Assembly (NCBI RefSeq): GCF_039679125.1
Contig: NZ_CP155551.1
Location: forward strand, 124,001-188,000
DNA from: Blastococcus sp. HT6-4
Lineage (GTDB): Bacteria; Actinomycetota; Actinomycetes; Mycobacteriales; Geodermatophilaceae
Direction: 5' to 3'
Length of the DNA stretch: 64,000 nt
Made by a program: the position numbers and the translations under genes. The notes under the pieces are model-generated. The model ran no database searches and was not told the DNA's origin. It was given only the letters and a program-made list of their open reading frames with translations. The first letter of the stretch is position 1, and every line of letters starts with the position of its first letter. This document shows, piece after piece, positions 23,538-31,101 of this stretch.

Positions 23538-24293
23538 TCAGCTCGGGCCGCAGGAGAGCAGGTGGTCGACGGCGGCGCCGAACTGCTCCACGCCGTGCAG
23601 CGCCCGTTCGAAGGGCACCCGCAGGTCGTAGCACCCGCTCCGCCCCTGCACCCGGAACCGGACGCCGAACCGGTCCAGCCCGAGCAGCCGGACGTCGTCG
23701 TGCCGGCCGGCCCAGCGCTGGACCCGGCCCGACAGCCGGCTGAGCGCCTGGCACTGCTGGGCCATCAGCTCCGTCTCCGCCCCGCTGACGACGTCGGGCC
23801 GGGCGGCGCGGAAGTCGTCGGGGTCGACGTCGGCGCACGTGCCCGACTCCTCGAGCTGCACGTCGGCGAGGTTCAGCCGCACCAGCGTGACGCCCAGGCC
23901 CACCTCGAACAGCGCCTCGACCGGGGACGAGTCGGCGAAGTCGAGCACCAGCTGCGGCACGTCCTGCTCGGCGACCGGGGTGAGCCAGCCCGAGAGCTGC
24001 ACCAGGCCGCGCACCGGGTGGCGCATCGGGAAGGGGGCGCGGTCGGTGACGGTCAGCCGGGCGGGGACGTCGCCGAGCGGAGAGCCGCGCAGTGCCGTCA
24101 TGGCTCCGCCGTCGGCGGGGACGACGAGCAGCACGTCGCCGGCGCTGGTCGTCGTCGTCGCCCGGACCTGGCAGTCGCCGATGCCGGCGACGTGCAGGGA
24201 CGCCGCCGGCCGGACGGCGACCGTGCGGGCGCGCTCGGCCGCCGGCGGCTGCCGGTCGACGGCCGCGGACGAGTGGGTCGAACCGGCCGTCAT
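23538..24293 (-). CDS. DUF2470-domain protein, likely iron/heme-linked
   Basis: A 251-residue soluble protein. The N-terminal two thirds look like a split-barrel (pyridoxamine-oxidase-like) fold and the C-terminal 80 residues fit DUF2470 (helix AETELMAQQCQALSRL, then DDVRLLGLDRFGVRFRVQG and YDLRVPFERALHGVEQFGAAVDHLL). DUF2470 occurs at the C terminus of heme-degrading HugZ-type proteins. The usual H-x-N-x-D-H of DUF2470 is degenerate here. An IdeR/DtxR-like box lies 33 bases upstream of the start codon, which supports iron control. The gene is divergent from an S4 gene and shares this box with it. Confidence 0.7.
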   Translation of the reverse strand: MTAGSTHSSAAVDRQPPAAERARTVAVRPAASLHVAGIGDCQVRATTTTSAGDVLLVVPADGGAMTALRGSPLGDVPARLTVTDRAPFPMRHPVRGLVQLSGWLTPVAEQDVPQLVLDFADSSPVEALFEVGLGVTLVRLNLADVQLEESGTCADVDPDDFRAARPDVVSGAETELMAQQCQALSRLSGRVQRWAGRHDDVRLLGLDRFGVRFRVQGRSGCYDLRVPFERALHGVEQFGAAVDHLLSCGPS

Positions 24294-24325
24294 GGGACCA
24301 CCTCGGAGCGCTCGTGGGTGCGTTG

Positions 24326-24344
24326 TAAGGTGAGCCTAACCAAA
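24326..24344. promoter_or_regulatory. IdeR/DtxR-like iron box
   Basis: TAAGGTGAGCCTAACCAAA matches 15 of 19 bases of the IdeR/DtxR consensus TTAGGTTAGGCTAACCTAA, including the core AGGT and CTAACC. It lies between the divergent DUF2470 and S4 genes, 13 bases before the S4 start and 33 before the DUF2470 start. Confidence 0.75.
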
Positions 24345-24357
24345 CCGGAGGTCCTAA

Positions 24358-24960
24358 GTGAACACGCCCCGTCCCAAGGTCCGGCTCAGTCGCGCGCTGG
24401 GCATCCCGCTCACGCCGAAGTGCGTCCAGTACTTCGAGCGCCGCCCGTACCCGCCGGGCGAGCACGGTCGCAAGCGCCGCAAGGACAGCGACTACTCCAC
24501 CCGCCTCAAGGAGAAGCAGCGGCTGCGCGCGCAGTACGACATCAGCGAGACGCAGCTGCGGGCCGCCTTCGACCGCGCCAAGCGCACCGGCGGCAAGACC
24601 GGCGAGGCGCTGATCCAGGACCTCGAGTCGCGGCTGGACGCTACCGTCCTGCGCGCCGGGTTCGCCCGCACGATCTACCAGGCCCGCCAGTTCGTCACCC
24701 ACCAGCACGTGCTGGTCAACGGGAAGCGCGTGGACCGCCCCTCGTACCGGCTCAAGCCCGGGGACTTCGTCCAGATCGCCGAGAGGTCGCGCACCAAGGA
24801 CCCGTTCGTCGTCGCCGCCTCCGGCGCGCACGCCGAGGCGCCGAAGTACCTCGAGGTCCGGCTGGCCGACCTGGTCTGCCGCTACGAGCGGACGCCGTCG
24901 CGCGAGGAGGTCCCGGTCGTCTGCGAGGAGCAGCTGGTCGTGGAGTACTACTCCCGCTGA
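24358..24960 (+). CDS. rpsD: 30S ribosomal protein S4, stand-alone type
   Basis: A 200-residue S4 with the S4 RNA-binding domain at about 94-155 (RLDATVLRAGFARTIYQARQFVTHQHVLVNGKRVD) and the signature RRPYPPGEHGR at 28-38. It lacks the four-cysteine zinc knuckle at the N terminus (only one Cys at about 22), so it is a zinc-free form like the stand-alone S4 of Streptomyces rather than the alpha-operon type. GTG start with GGAGG seven bases before it. It is not among ribosomal protein genes, and an iron box lies in its promoter. Whether a second rpsD exists elsewhere in the genome cannot be told here. Confidence 0.95.
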   Translation: MNTPRPKVRLSRALGIPLTPKCVQYFERRPYPPGEHGRKRRKDSDYSTRLKEKQRLRAQYDISETQLRAAFDRAKRTGGKTGEALIQDLESRLDATVLRAGFARTIYQARQFVTHQHVLVNGKRVDRPSYRLKPGDFVQIAERSRTKDPFVVAASGAHAEAPKYLEVRLADLVCRYERTPSREEVPVVCEEQLVVEYYSR

Positions 24961-24970
24961 CCCGGTACGG

Positions 24971-25022
24971 GATCTGCACGCTCGGGCTCATCCCCGGCCC
25001 GGATGCCCCGGGTGTGCAGATC
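24971..25022. terminator. Inverted repeat after the S4 gene
   Basis: GATCTGCAC (24971-24979) pairs with GTGCAGATC (25014-25022), with further GC pairing possible inside (CCGGCCCGG region). It begins 10 bases after the S4 stop. Confidence 0.55.
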
Positions 25023-25077
25023 TCGCGGTCGGGAGGGCCTTGCCGGGGGAGTACCGGAACGGACAGGCTTCGCGACC

Positions 25078-25677
25078 ATGTGGACCGAGCACGGGCCCGA
25101 CGACCTCCACCGGCGGATGATCGCCCCGACGAACGAGATCCCGGTCGCGCTGCCGGTGAATGCGCTCCTGGCGCGCACCGACGACGCCGCGGTCGCGCTG
25201 GTCGGCCTCCACGTCTACTCGACCGGGCTGTCGTTCGACCTCGTCGTGCGGGTGCGCGGTGGCGTCCACCCGCGGGACCGGCTGCACGACCTGATGTGGT
25301 CGCACGGGCCCGGTCCGGGACGGTTCCTGCTCGGCGTCCAGTTCGCCGACGGCCGGCGGGCCAGCACGATCGGCTCCCCGGACAAGCTCGACGACGGCAT
25401 CGTGCTAAACCAGGGTTCGGGCTCCGGCGGGGAGCTGGAGGTCGATCAGAACTGGTGGCTGCATCCCCTGCCGCCCGAGGGCCCGATGCGCATCGTCGTC
25501 CGCTGCGCCGAGCTGGGCATCGAGGAGACCGTCACCGAGCTCGACGGCTCATCCATCCGCCGTGCGGCCGGCGACGTCGTCGAGCTCTGGCCGTGGACGC
25601 CGCCCGAGCCGGCGCGCGAGGAGCGGGAGCCGCGCGGCCCCGACGTCCCGCCGGACAGCTGGTTCGCCGGACACTGA
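25078..25677 (+). CDS. Hypothetical protein, 199 residues
   Basis: I do not recognise the family. The protein is soluble, with a beta-rich middle (VALPVNALLARTDDAAVALVGLHVYSTGLSFDLVVRVR) and a late WWLHPLPPEGPMRIVVRCAELGI stretch, and ends with a Pro/Arg-rich tail. Similar small beta-sandwich proteins are common as hypothetical proteins in actinobacteria. The ATG at 25078 is the first good start; another ATG at about codon 13 is possible. KptA follows 5 bases after the stop, so the two genes are co-transcribed. Confidence 0.7.
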   Translation: MWTEHGPDDLHRRMIAPTNEIPVALPVNALLARTDDAAVALVGLHVYSTGLSFDLVVRVRGGVHPRDRLHDLMWSHGPGPGRFLLGVQFADGRRASTIGSPDKLDDGIVLNQGSGSGGELEVDQNWWLHPLPPEGPMRIVVRCAELGIEETVTELDGSSIRRAAGDVVELWPWTPPEPAREEREPRGPDVPPDSWFAGH

Positions 25678-25682
25678 GGTGC

Positions 25683-26204
25683 GTGGACGTCGTCCGGACC
25701 AGCAAGCGGCTGTCGTTCGTGCTCCGGCACCGGCCGGAGAGCGTCGGCCTGGTCCTCGACCCGGCCGGCTGGGCCGACGTGGAGCAGGTGCTCGGTGCCC
25801 TCCGGCTGACCCGTCAGGAGCTGGAGCGCGTCGTCGCCACCAACGACAAGCGCCGGTTCGCCTTCGACGACACGGGCACGCGGATCCGGGCCAGCCAGGG
25901 GCACAGCGTCACGGTGGACCTCGGCTACGCGCCCGAGCACCCGCCGGAGGAGCTGTTCCACGGCACGGTCGAGCGGTTCCTCCCCGCCATCCTCGCCGAG
26001 GGGCTCCGGCCCGGCCGGCGGCACGCGGTGCACCTCAGCCCCGACGTCGAGACCGCGCGCGTCGTCGGGGGACGACGTGGCCGCCCGGTCGTCCTCCGGG
26101 TGGACTCATCCGCGATGGCCGCCGCCGGGTTCACGTTCCGCCGCTCGGCCAACGGCGTGTGGCTCGTCGACGCGGTCCCGCCCGCGTACCTCTCGCCCGC
26201 CTGA
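25683..26204 (+). CDS. kptA: RNA 2'-phosphotransferase (Tpt1/KptA)
   Basis: A 173-residue enzyme that moves a 2'-phosphate from RNA to NAD+. The first lobe has SKRLSFVLRHRPE with the catalytic Arg-His pair at residues 15-16, and the ADP-ribosyltransferase-like second lobe has LFHGTVERF, AVHLSPDVETARVVG and VLRVDSSAM in order. The GTG start is the only one in register with the family N terminus. Bacteria have no tRNA splicing of the kind that makes the yeast substrate, so its RNA target here is unknown. It lies directly behind an unknown gene. Confidence 0.94.
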   Translation: MDVVRTSKRLSFVLRHRPESVGLVLDPAGWADVEQVLGALRLTRQELERVVATNDKRRFAFDDTGTRIRASQGHSVTVDLGYAPEHPPEELFHGTVERFLPAILAEGLRPGRRHAVHLSPDVETARVVGGRRGRPVVLRVDSSAMAAAGFTFRRSANGVWLVDAVPPAYLSPA

Positions 26205-26215
26205 CGAACGCTCGC

Positions 26216-27190
26216 TCAGTCGGTCATGACGTCGCGGAACGTCTCCTCGGTCTCGACGAACAGCTCCTCCAGACCCTCGCTGCCGATGAACTCCTCGGGC
26301 ACGTACCGCTCGTCCAGCGTCTCCACCACGGCCGGCTCATCCGCCGCGCTGCGCAGCGTGTCCTCGAGCGTCTGCCGCACCTCGTCGGGGATCCCCGCGG
26401 GCGCGATCACCCCGAACGTGGTCGTGCTCTGGACGAGCTCGGGGAACCCTTCCTCGACGAAGGTGGGGGCGTCCACGTACGGCAGGGGCTCCTCGCTGCC
26501 GACGGCGAGGACGCGCAGGTCGCCGGACTCGATCGACGGCAGCATGTCCTGCGACAGGTTCACGAAGCCGGCGGTCACGTTCTCTCCCAGCAGCGCCGTC
26601 TGCACCTCCGAGTTGCCGTCGAACGGCACGACCGTCAGCGGCACGTCGTAGAGCTGGGTGATCCGCCGGGTCTCGGCGGCGTGCGTGTTCGTGGCGCCGG
26701 GCGTGCCCACGGTGACCGATCCGGGATCGGCCTGCGCGGCCTCGAAGAGCGACTCCACGTCCTGGTGCGGCGAATCGGCCGGCACCACGATCCCCGACGG
26801 CACGCGGGTGACGACGCCGATCGGCGTGAAGTCCTCGCGGGTGTAGCCGACGTCGTTGGTCAGGTAGTTCAGCACCGCGGTCGGCAGCGCGGTCATGGAG
26901 ACCGTGTGCCCGTCGGCCTCGGCGCTGATCAGCTGCTGGTAGGCGGTGGCGCCCGAGGCCCCCGGGAGGTTCTCGACCACGACCGTCTCGTCGAGCTCCT
27001 CCTCCATGTGCGTCGCGAGGGCGCGCGCAGCGATGTCGGTGGGTCCGCCGGCGGTGTAGGGGACGAGCAACCGGATGGTCTCCGTGGGGAATGCGCTCGC
27101 GGCGTCCCCGCCCGGTCCGGTCTCCTCGCCGCTGCACGCGGTCAGGAGGGCGGCGGTGAGCAGGGCGGCGACCACGCGGGTGGATCTCAT
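26216..27190 (-). CDS. TctC/Bug-family solute-binding lipoprotein
   Basis: A 324-residue extracytoplasmic receptor. A lipoprotein signal peptide ends at LLTAC with C19 as lipid anchor, then an acidic linker. The family boxes are IRLLVPYTAGGPTDIAARALA (about 40-60), NLPGASGATAYQQL and VGTPGATNTHAAE. Bug/TctC receptors bind small carboxylates for tripartite tricarboxylate transporters. No TctA or TctB membrane gene is next to it, so it is an orphan, as often seen in Bordetella-like expansions; it may serve a distant transporter or a sensor. Its ligand cannot be named. Confidence 0.92.
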   Translation of the reverse strand: MRSTRVVAALLTAALLTACSGEETGPGGDAASAFPTETIRLLVPYTAGGPTDIAARALATHMEEELDETVVVENLPGASGATAYQQLISAEADGHTVSMTALPTAVLNYLTNDVGYTREDFTPIGVVTRVPSGIVVPADSPHQDVESLFEAAQADPGSVTVGTPGATNTHAAETRRITQLYDVPLTVVPFDGNSEVQTALLGENVTAGFVNLSQDMLPSIESGDLRVLAVGSEEPLPYVDAPTFVEEGFPELVQSTTTFGVIAPAGIPDEVRQTLEDTLRSAADEPAVVETLDERYVPEEFIGSEGLEELFVETEETFRDVMTD

Positions 27191-27317
27191 GCAGGCTCCT
27201 GACGTGAGGTGCCGCCGGCATCGCCGCCGCACCGGTCCGCCGCCCGGGTCGGGCGGTGGGCCCAGCGTGCGGCATCCCGGTCACCGCGGCACCTGCGCGC
27301 AGACCCCTGAGCGCCGG

Positions 27318-28406
27318 TCAGGCGGGGAGGCGGACCGCCAGCAGCGCGATGTCGTCGTCGCCCCGGGTGCCGAGCGCGCTCAGCAGCCCGTCGACCATCC
27401 GGTCCAGCGGCTCCTTGCCCAGGTCCTGCAGGGCGCGCACCAGCCAGGCGGTGCCGTCGTCGAGGGTCATCCCCCGCCGCTCGACCAGTCCGTCGGTGTA
27501 CATCAGCAGGGTGTCGCCCCGCCGCAGGAGCAGGTCGTGATCGGTCCGCGGGGTGGTCTCCGGGCCGGCCCCGAGCAGCCGGTCGGGGGAGCGCTCCAGC
27601 ACCTCCGCCGTGCCGTCGGCGCGCACGAGCACCGGCGGGGGGTGCCCGGCGTTCGACCAGCGCAGGGGCACCGCGTCACCGCCGAGGCCGCGCACGTCGA
27701 CCGTGGCGACGGTGACGGTGACCAGGGTCTCCAGCGCCAGCCCGGCCAGCACGTCGTCCAGCGCGGTGAGCAGGGCGGCAGGTGACGAGCGCCCCGACCG
27801 GGCCAGCGCGCGCAGCATCCCGCGGGTCTGCGCCATGGTGGCGGCCGCCGGCGCGTCGTGACCGGCGACGTCGCCGATGACGAGCATGGTCCGGCCGTCG
27901 GCGAGGGGGAAGGCGTCGTACCAGTCGCCGCCGACCTGGGCGCCCTTGTCACCGGGCAGGTAGCGGGCCGCCGTCTCCAGGCCCGGGACCCGCGGGGCCG
28001 TGCCGAGCAGAGCGCGCTGCAGCGACTCACCGGTCCGGACGACGGCCTTCGTCGCGGCGGCCTCGGCGCTGAGCCGGGCGACGTGCGCCTCGCGCCGGAT
28101 GCGCAACTGGCAGGTGAGGACGCCGAGAACGCCGCTGAGCGTGACGGCGACCAGTCGGATGGTCTGCGCGAGCCCGGCCTCGGCGGTGTACTGCTGCGCG
28201 TAGAGGCCGAGGAGCGTGGCGACGACGAAGGCGCACGCGGCGTAGGTGATCGTGGCCCGCCGGCTCAGCGACGTGGCGGCGACCAGGGGTGCGAGGGCCG
28301 ACAGCCCGAGCACGACGTGCTCGCGACCGCTGATCACCTCGGCGATGACGACGAGGGCGAGGACGACGGCCGGAGCCGCCCTGTTCACTCGCCCTGACCG
28401 GTCCAC
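27318..28406 (-). CDS. SpoIIE/RsbU-type PP2C serine phosphatase with membrane N terminus
   Basis: A 362-residue protein. The first about 110 residues form four hydrophobic segments, then a short coiled linker (AHVARLSAEAAATKAVVRTGESLQRALLG) and a PP2C SpoIIE domain with metal-binding motifs QVGGDWYDAF, VIGDVAGHD, SNAGHPPP, MYTDGLVE and GDDDIALLAVR. Such phosphatases act on anti-anti-sigma factors in partner-switching stress circuits. No PAS or GAF sensor is present, so the membrane part may be the sensor. The GTG at 28406 has GAGGGGAA before it. No anti-sigma partner gene is adjacent. Confidence 0.92.
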   Translation of the reverse strand: MDRSGRVNRAAPAVVLALVVIAEVISGREHVVLGLSALAPLVAATSLSRRATITYAACAFVVATLLGLYAQQYTAEAGLAQTIRLVAVTLSGVLGVLTCQLRIRREAHVARLSAEAAATKAVVRTGESLQRALLGTAPRVPGLETAARYLPGDKGAQVGGDWYDAFPLADGRTMLVIGDVAGHDAPAAATMAQTRGMLRALARSGRSSPAALLTALDDVLAGLALETLVTVTVATVDVRGLGGDAVPLRWSNAGHPPPVLVRADGTAEVLERSPDRLLGAGPETTPRTDHDLLLRRGDTLLMYTDGLVERRGMTLDDGTAWLVRALQDLGKEPLDRMVDGLLSALGTRGDDDIALLAVRLPA

Positions 28407-28760
28407 CGCATTCCCCTCGTCCGGCCCGGTCGTGCCGCTGCCTCGGGACCCCGACCCCCAACCTAGAGGACGAGGGTCGGACCGCTCCCGAGTGTGTCGG
28501 CGGGTCGGCCCACGAGCCGGCCGGCCCCTCCGGGGCACCGCCCACGCCGGTCGGCCTCACGGGGCCACGCCGCCGGCTCGGAATGCCATTCGGTGACCGC
28601 CCCGGAATTGTCGACTCGGTGACTCGAGATTCTTTTGGGACAGGAGTTGAGAACGTGCTGCCCATTGCCGAGAACTGAGCCGTCAACGCACAGGCCAGTG
28701 CCGATGACCCGGCTGACCAGCATCCGGGCGGGCTGAGCCGCTGAGAGAACAGGACCAGCA
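28407..28760. other. 354-base divergent intergenic region without a gene
   Basis: It separates the SpoIIE-type phosphatase from the secreted protein gene at 28761. I see no convincing coding frame. It contains direct repeats of GACTCG around 28613-28630 followed by an AT-richer patch (AGATTCTTTTGGGAC), the best candidate promoter of the plus-strand gene, and then a leader of about 110 bases. Confidence 0.5.
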
Positions 28761-29165
28761 ATGCGCAAGTCGCGCGTTCTGCTCGCCGGAGTCGCGGTTG
28801 CCGCTGCCGGCGTCACGACCTCCGCCTTCACCGCCGGCAACGACTTCACCGCCGTCGACAACAACGTCGCCGGTTACGGCGAGCTGATCGCGACCGGCGT
28901 GGCGGTCAGCAACATCGCCTACACGCCCACGACCGCTGACAGCGGACGTCTGCAGTCGGTGGCCTTCACCGTGGACCAGGCCGTCGCGTCGCCGGGGATG
29001 TCGGCGCGCATGACTCTCTACAGCGGCACCACCCCGATCGCCTCCGGCGAGAACACCTGCAGCTACGCGCTGTCCGGCTCGATCCACGTCGTCACCTGCA
29101 GCCTGACCACGCCGCCCCTCATCTCCTCCTTCGACAAGACCTCGCTGACGGTCACCTCGAACTAG
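28761..29165 (+). CDS. Small secreted protein with SipW-type signal peptide
   Basis: A 134-residue protein with a basic N terminus (MRKSR), a hydrophobic run and a junction ending GVTTSAFTAGNDF, close to the A-x-F-T-x pattern at the cleavage point of SipW-dependent substrates such as TasA and camelysin. The mature part is a Thr/Ser-rich beta protein with two cysteines (NTCSYAL and VVTCSLT) likely forming a disulphide. It stands right before a SipW-like signal peptidase, so it is probably that enzyme's substrate and may be a surface fibre or coat component; this role is inference. Confidence 0.72.
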   Translation: MRKSRVLLAGVAVAAAGVTTSAFTAGNDFTAVDNNVAGYGELIATGVAVSNIAYTPTTADSGRLQSVAFTVDQAVASPGMSARMTLYSGTTPIASGENTCSYALSGSIHVVTCSLTTPPLISSFDKTSLTVTSN

Positions 29166-29175
29166 CGGTCCGCCT

Positions 29176-29206
29176 GGGCGAGGCGGTCCGCGTGGCCGCC
29201 TCGCCC
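29176..29206. terminator. Intercistronic hairpin between secreted protein and signal peptidase
   Basis: 11-base perfect arms (29176-29186, 29196-29206) with a 9-base loop, lying in the 63-base gap. It could lower expression of the peptidase relative to its substrate, as in pilin operons. Confidence 0.6.
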
Positions 29207-29228
29207 GAACCACGATCGGTGCCTTCCC

Positions 29229-30929
29229 ATGACCGCCGCATCACGAGTCGCGAGCACCAGCGCCGTCGTCGCGCTGGTGCTCGCGACCATGTGGCTGTTC
29301 TGGCCGGCGACCCTGGGCGGTGGCACCACGTACGTCACCACCTACGGCGACAGCATGGAGCCGGGGTTCACCGCCGGTGACCTCGCCATCCTCAGCCGGG
29401 CCGGCACCTACTCGGTCGGTGACGTCGTCGCGTACGAGAGCGACTCCCTCGACACGATCGTCATGCACCGCATCGTCTCCGCGGACGCCGAGGGCTTCGT
29501 GACCCAGGGCGACAACAACGACTGGCTCGACGACGACCGCCCGACCCGGGAGGAGATCCTCGGCCGCCTGTTCCTGCGCATCCCGCAGGGCGGCAGGGCG
29601 CTCCAGGCGATCAGCTCCCCGTGGGTCCTCGTGCTGGCGGGCGCCGCGGCGTCCCTGGTCCTCGGCTCGGCCCGCCGGGTCCGCGGCCGGCACGGCGCCC
29701 GGGCGCTCCGCCGACGGCTGCCCGTCCTGCGTGCGCCGGCCCTTTCCGCGCCCGCGCTGTCGCTGCCACGGCTCTCCGCCGGTTCTCTGCCGATGCTCGT
29801 CCGGGCCCGCGCGCGCCAGGTGGCGCTGGCGTCGGGCGCCGTGGCGCTGCTGGCCGCGGCCGGGGCCGGCGTCCTGTTCGTCCTACCGGGCACCGAGCGG
29901 GCCGAGGAGACCCTCCAGGTCATCCAGGAGGGCCGCTTCTCCTACGCCGGTTCCGCGCGGCCCGGCACCACCTACCCGACCGGGGCCATCGAGACCGGCG
30001 ACACCGTGTGGACCGCGCTCGCCACCGGCCTGACCGTCTCCTACACGAGCACCGTCGGCGGCCCCGGCCTCGCGGACCTCCAGGGCGCCCTGCGGCTCGA
30101 CGTCTCGATCCGGGCGGCGGACGGCTGGAGCACCTACCTGGACAGCGGGTCCGTCGTGACCTACGCCGACGGCGTGGCGACGGCGTCGGTCGACGTCGAT
30201 GCGGCCCGCGCGTCCGAGGTGCTGAGCCGGCACCACGCCGAGGTCGGCGTCTCGGGGAGCACCGCGACGCTGACCGTCACCCCCACCGTGGCGATGTCCG
30301 GCGCCGCCCGCGGCTCGGCCTTCGAGGCCGCGCCTCCTGCCGGTCTGGACTTCGCCCTCGACGCCACGTCCCTCCGCCTGGCCGGCGATGCGGGCAGCGT
30401 GCTGTCGACGACGACGGGAACCCCCGTGACGGTGGCCGCCGTCGTTCCCCGGTCGTTCGACGTCCTGGCGTTCTCCGTGCCGATCGGCGTGGCCCGGGTC
30501 GTCGCCGTCGCCGTGCTGGCCCTCGCGCTGCTCGTCGCCGGTGGCGGGGCGTGGCTCGGCCGGGCCGGCCGCGGCGACGCCGCCGACGAGTTCCTGGTCC
30601 GGCACGCCGACCGCATCGTGCCGGTCACCGCGTTCGCCACGGCCGGCACCGTCATCGACGTCTCCGACGCCGAGGCCCTGCGCCGGGTCGCGGAGCGGTT
30701 CGACACCGTCGTCCTGCACCACGCGGGCCCGGAGGACGACGTCTTCGCCGTCCGGGACGTCGACGCCACCTACCGGTTCGTGGTGCCGGGGACGCCGGAC
30801 CGCCGGCGCGGCAGGCCGCCCGTCCCGGCCGTGTCCCGGTCGCCCGCCCCCGCGGCGACGACGGCCGTGGATCACGACCTCACCGCACCCCTGCCACCGG
30901 TCGCCGGTCTGCGCGGCAGCTTCGCCTGA
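29229..30929 (+). CDS. SipW-like signal peptidase I fused to a DUF5305-type domain
   Basis: A 566-residue membrane protein. Residues 1-150 are a signal peptidase of the archaeal/SipW type: one membrane anchor, nucleophile S42 in YGDSMEPGF, and H80 in TIVMHRIV in place of the lysine of common bacterial type I peptidases, then TQGDNND (about 92-98). After a membrane segment (about 131-148) and a basic linker, another membrane segment (about 195-215) leads to an extracytoplasmic beta-rich domain (about 220-415) and a closing membrane segment (about 420-440), which fits DUF5305, and a cytoplasmic tail. The preceding small gene encodes the likely substrate. Confidence 0.85.
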   Translation: MTAASRVASTSAVVALVLATMWLFWPATLGGGTTYVTTYGDSMEPGFTAGDLAILSRAGTYSVGDVVAYESDSLDTIVMHRIVSADAEGFVTQGDNNDWLDDDRPTREEILGRLFLRIPQGGRALQAISSPWVLVLAGAAASLVLGSARRVRGRHGARALRRRLPVLRAPALSAPALSLPRLSAGSLPMLVRARARQVALASGAVALLAAAGAGVLFVLPGTERAEETLQVIQEGRFSYAGSARPGTTYPTGAIETGDTVWTALATGLTVSYTSTVGGPGLADLQGALRLDVSIRAADGWSTYLDSGSVVTYADGVATASVDVDAARASEVLSRHHAEVGVSGSTATLTVTPTVAMSGAARGSAFEAAPPAGLDFALDATSLRLAGDAGSVLSTTTGTPVTVAAVVPRSFDVLAFSVPIGVARVVAVAVLALALLVAGGGAWLGRAGRGDAADEFLVRHADRIVPVTAFATAGTVIDVSDAEALRRVAERFDTVVLHHAGPEDDVFAVRDVDATYRFVVPGTPDRRRGRPPVPAVSRSPAPAATTAVDHDLTAPLPPVAGLRGSFA

Positions 30930-30948
30930 TCCACCCCGGACACGACGT

Positions 30949-30995
30949 CGGGGAAGCAGGGCTCCGGAACGTCGTCCGGAGCCCCACTTCCCCGA
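30949..30995. terminator. Hairpin after the signal peptidase gene
   Basis: TCGGGGAAG and the following GGGCTCCGGA pair with the mirrored sequence to 30995, broken only by a small CA/CA bulge. It lies 20 bases after the stop codon, between convergent genes. Confidence 0.75.
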
Positions 30996-31101
30996 AGCAC
31001 GCCTGCTGCTGGGAGCTACGCCATGCCGGTTGCGTGACTCCGCGCCCCGGTCCGCTCCTCCCTCGTTCCTCGCTGCGATGCCCCTCGAGGAACGGCTGTC
31101 G

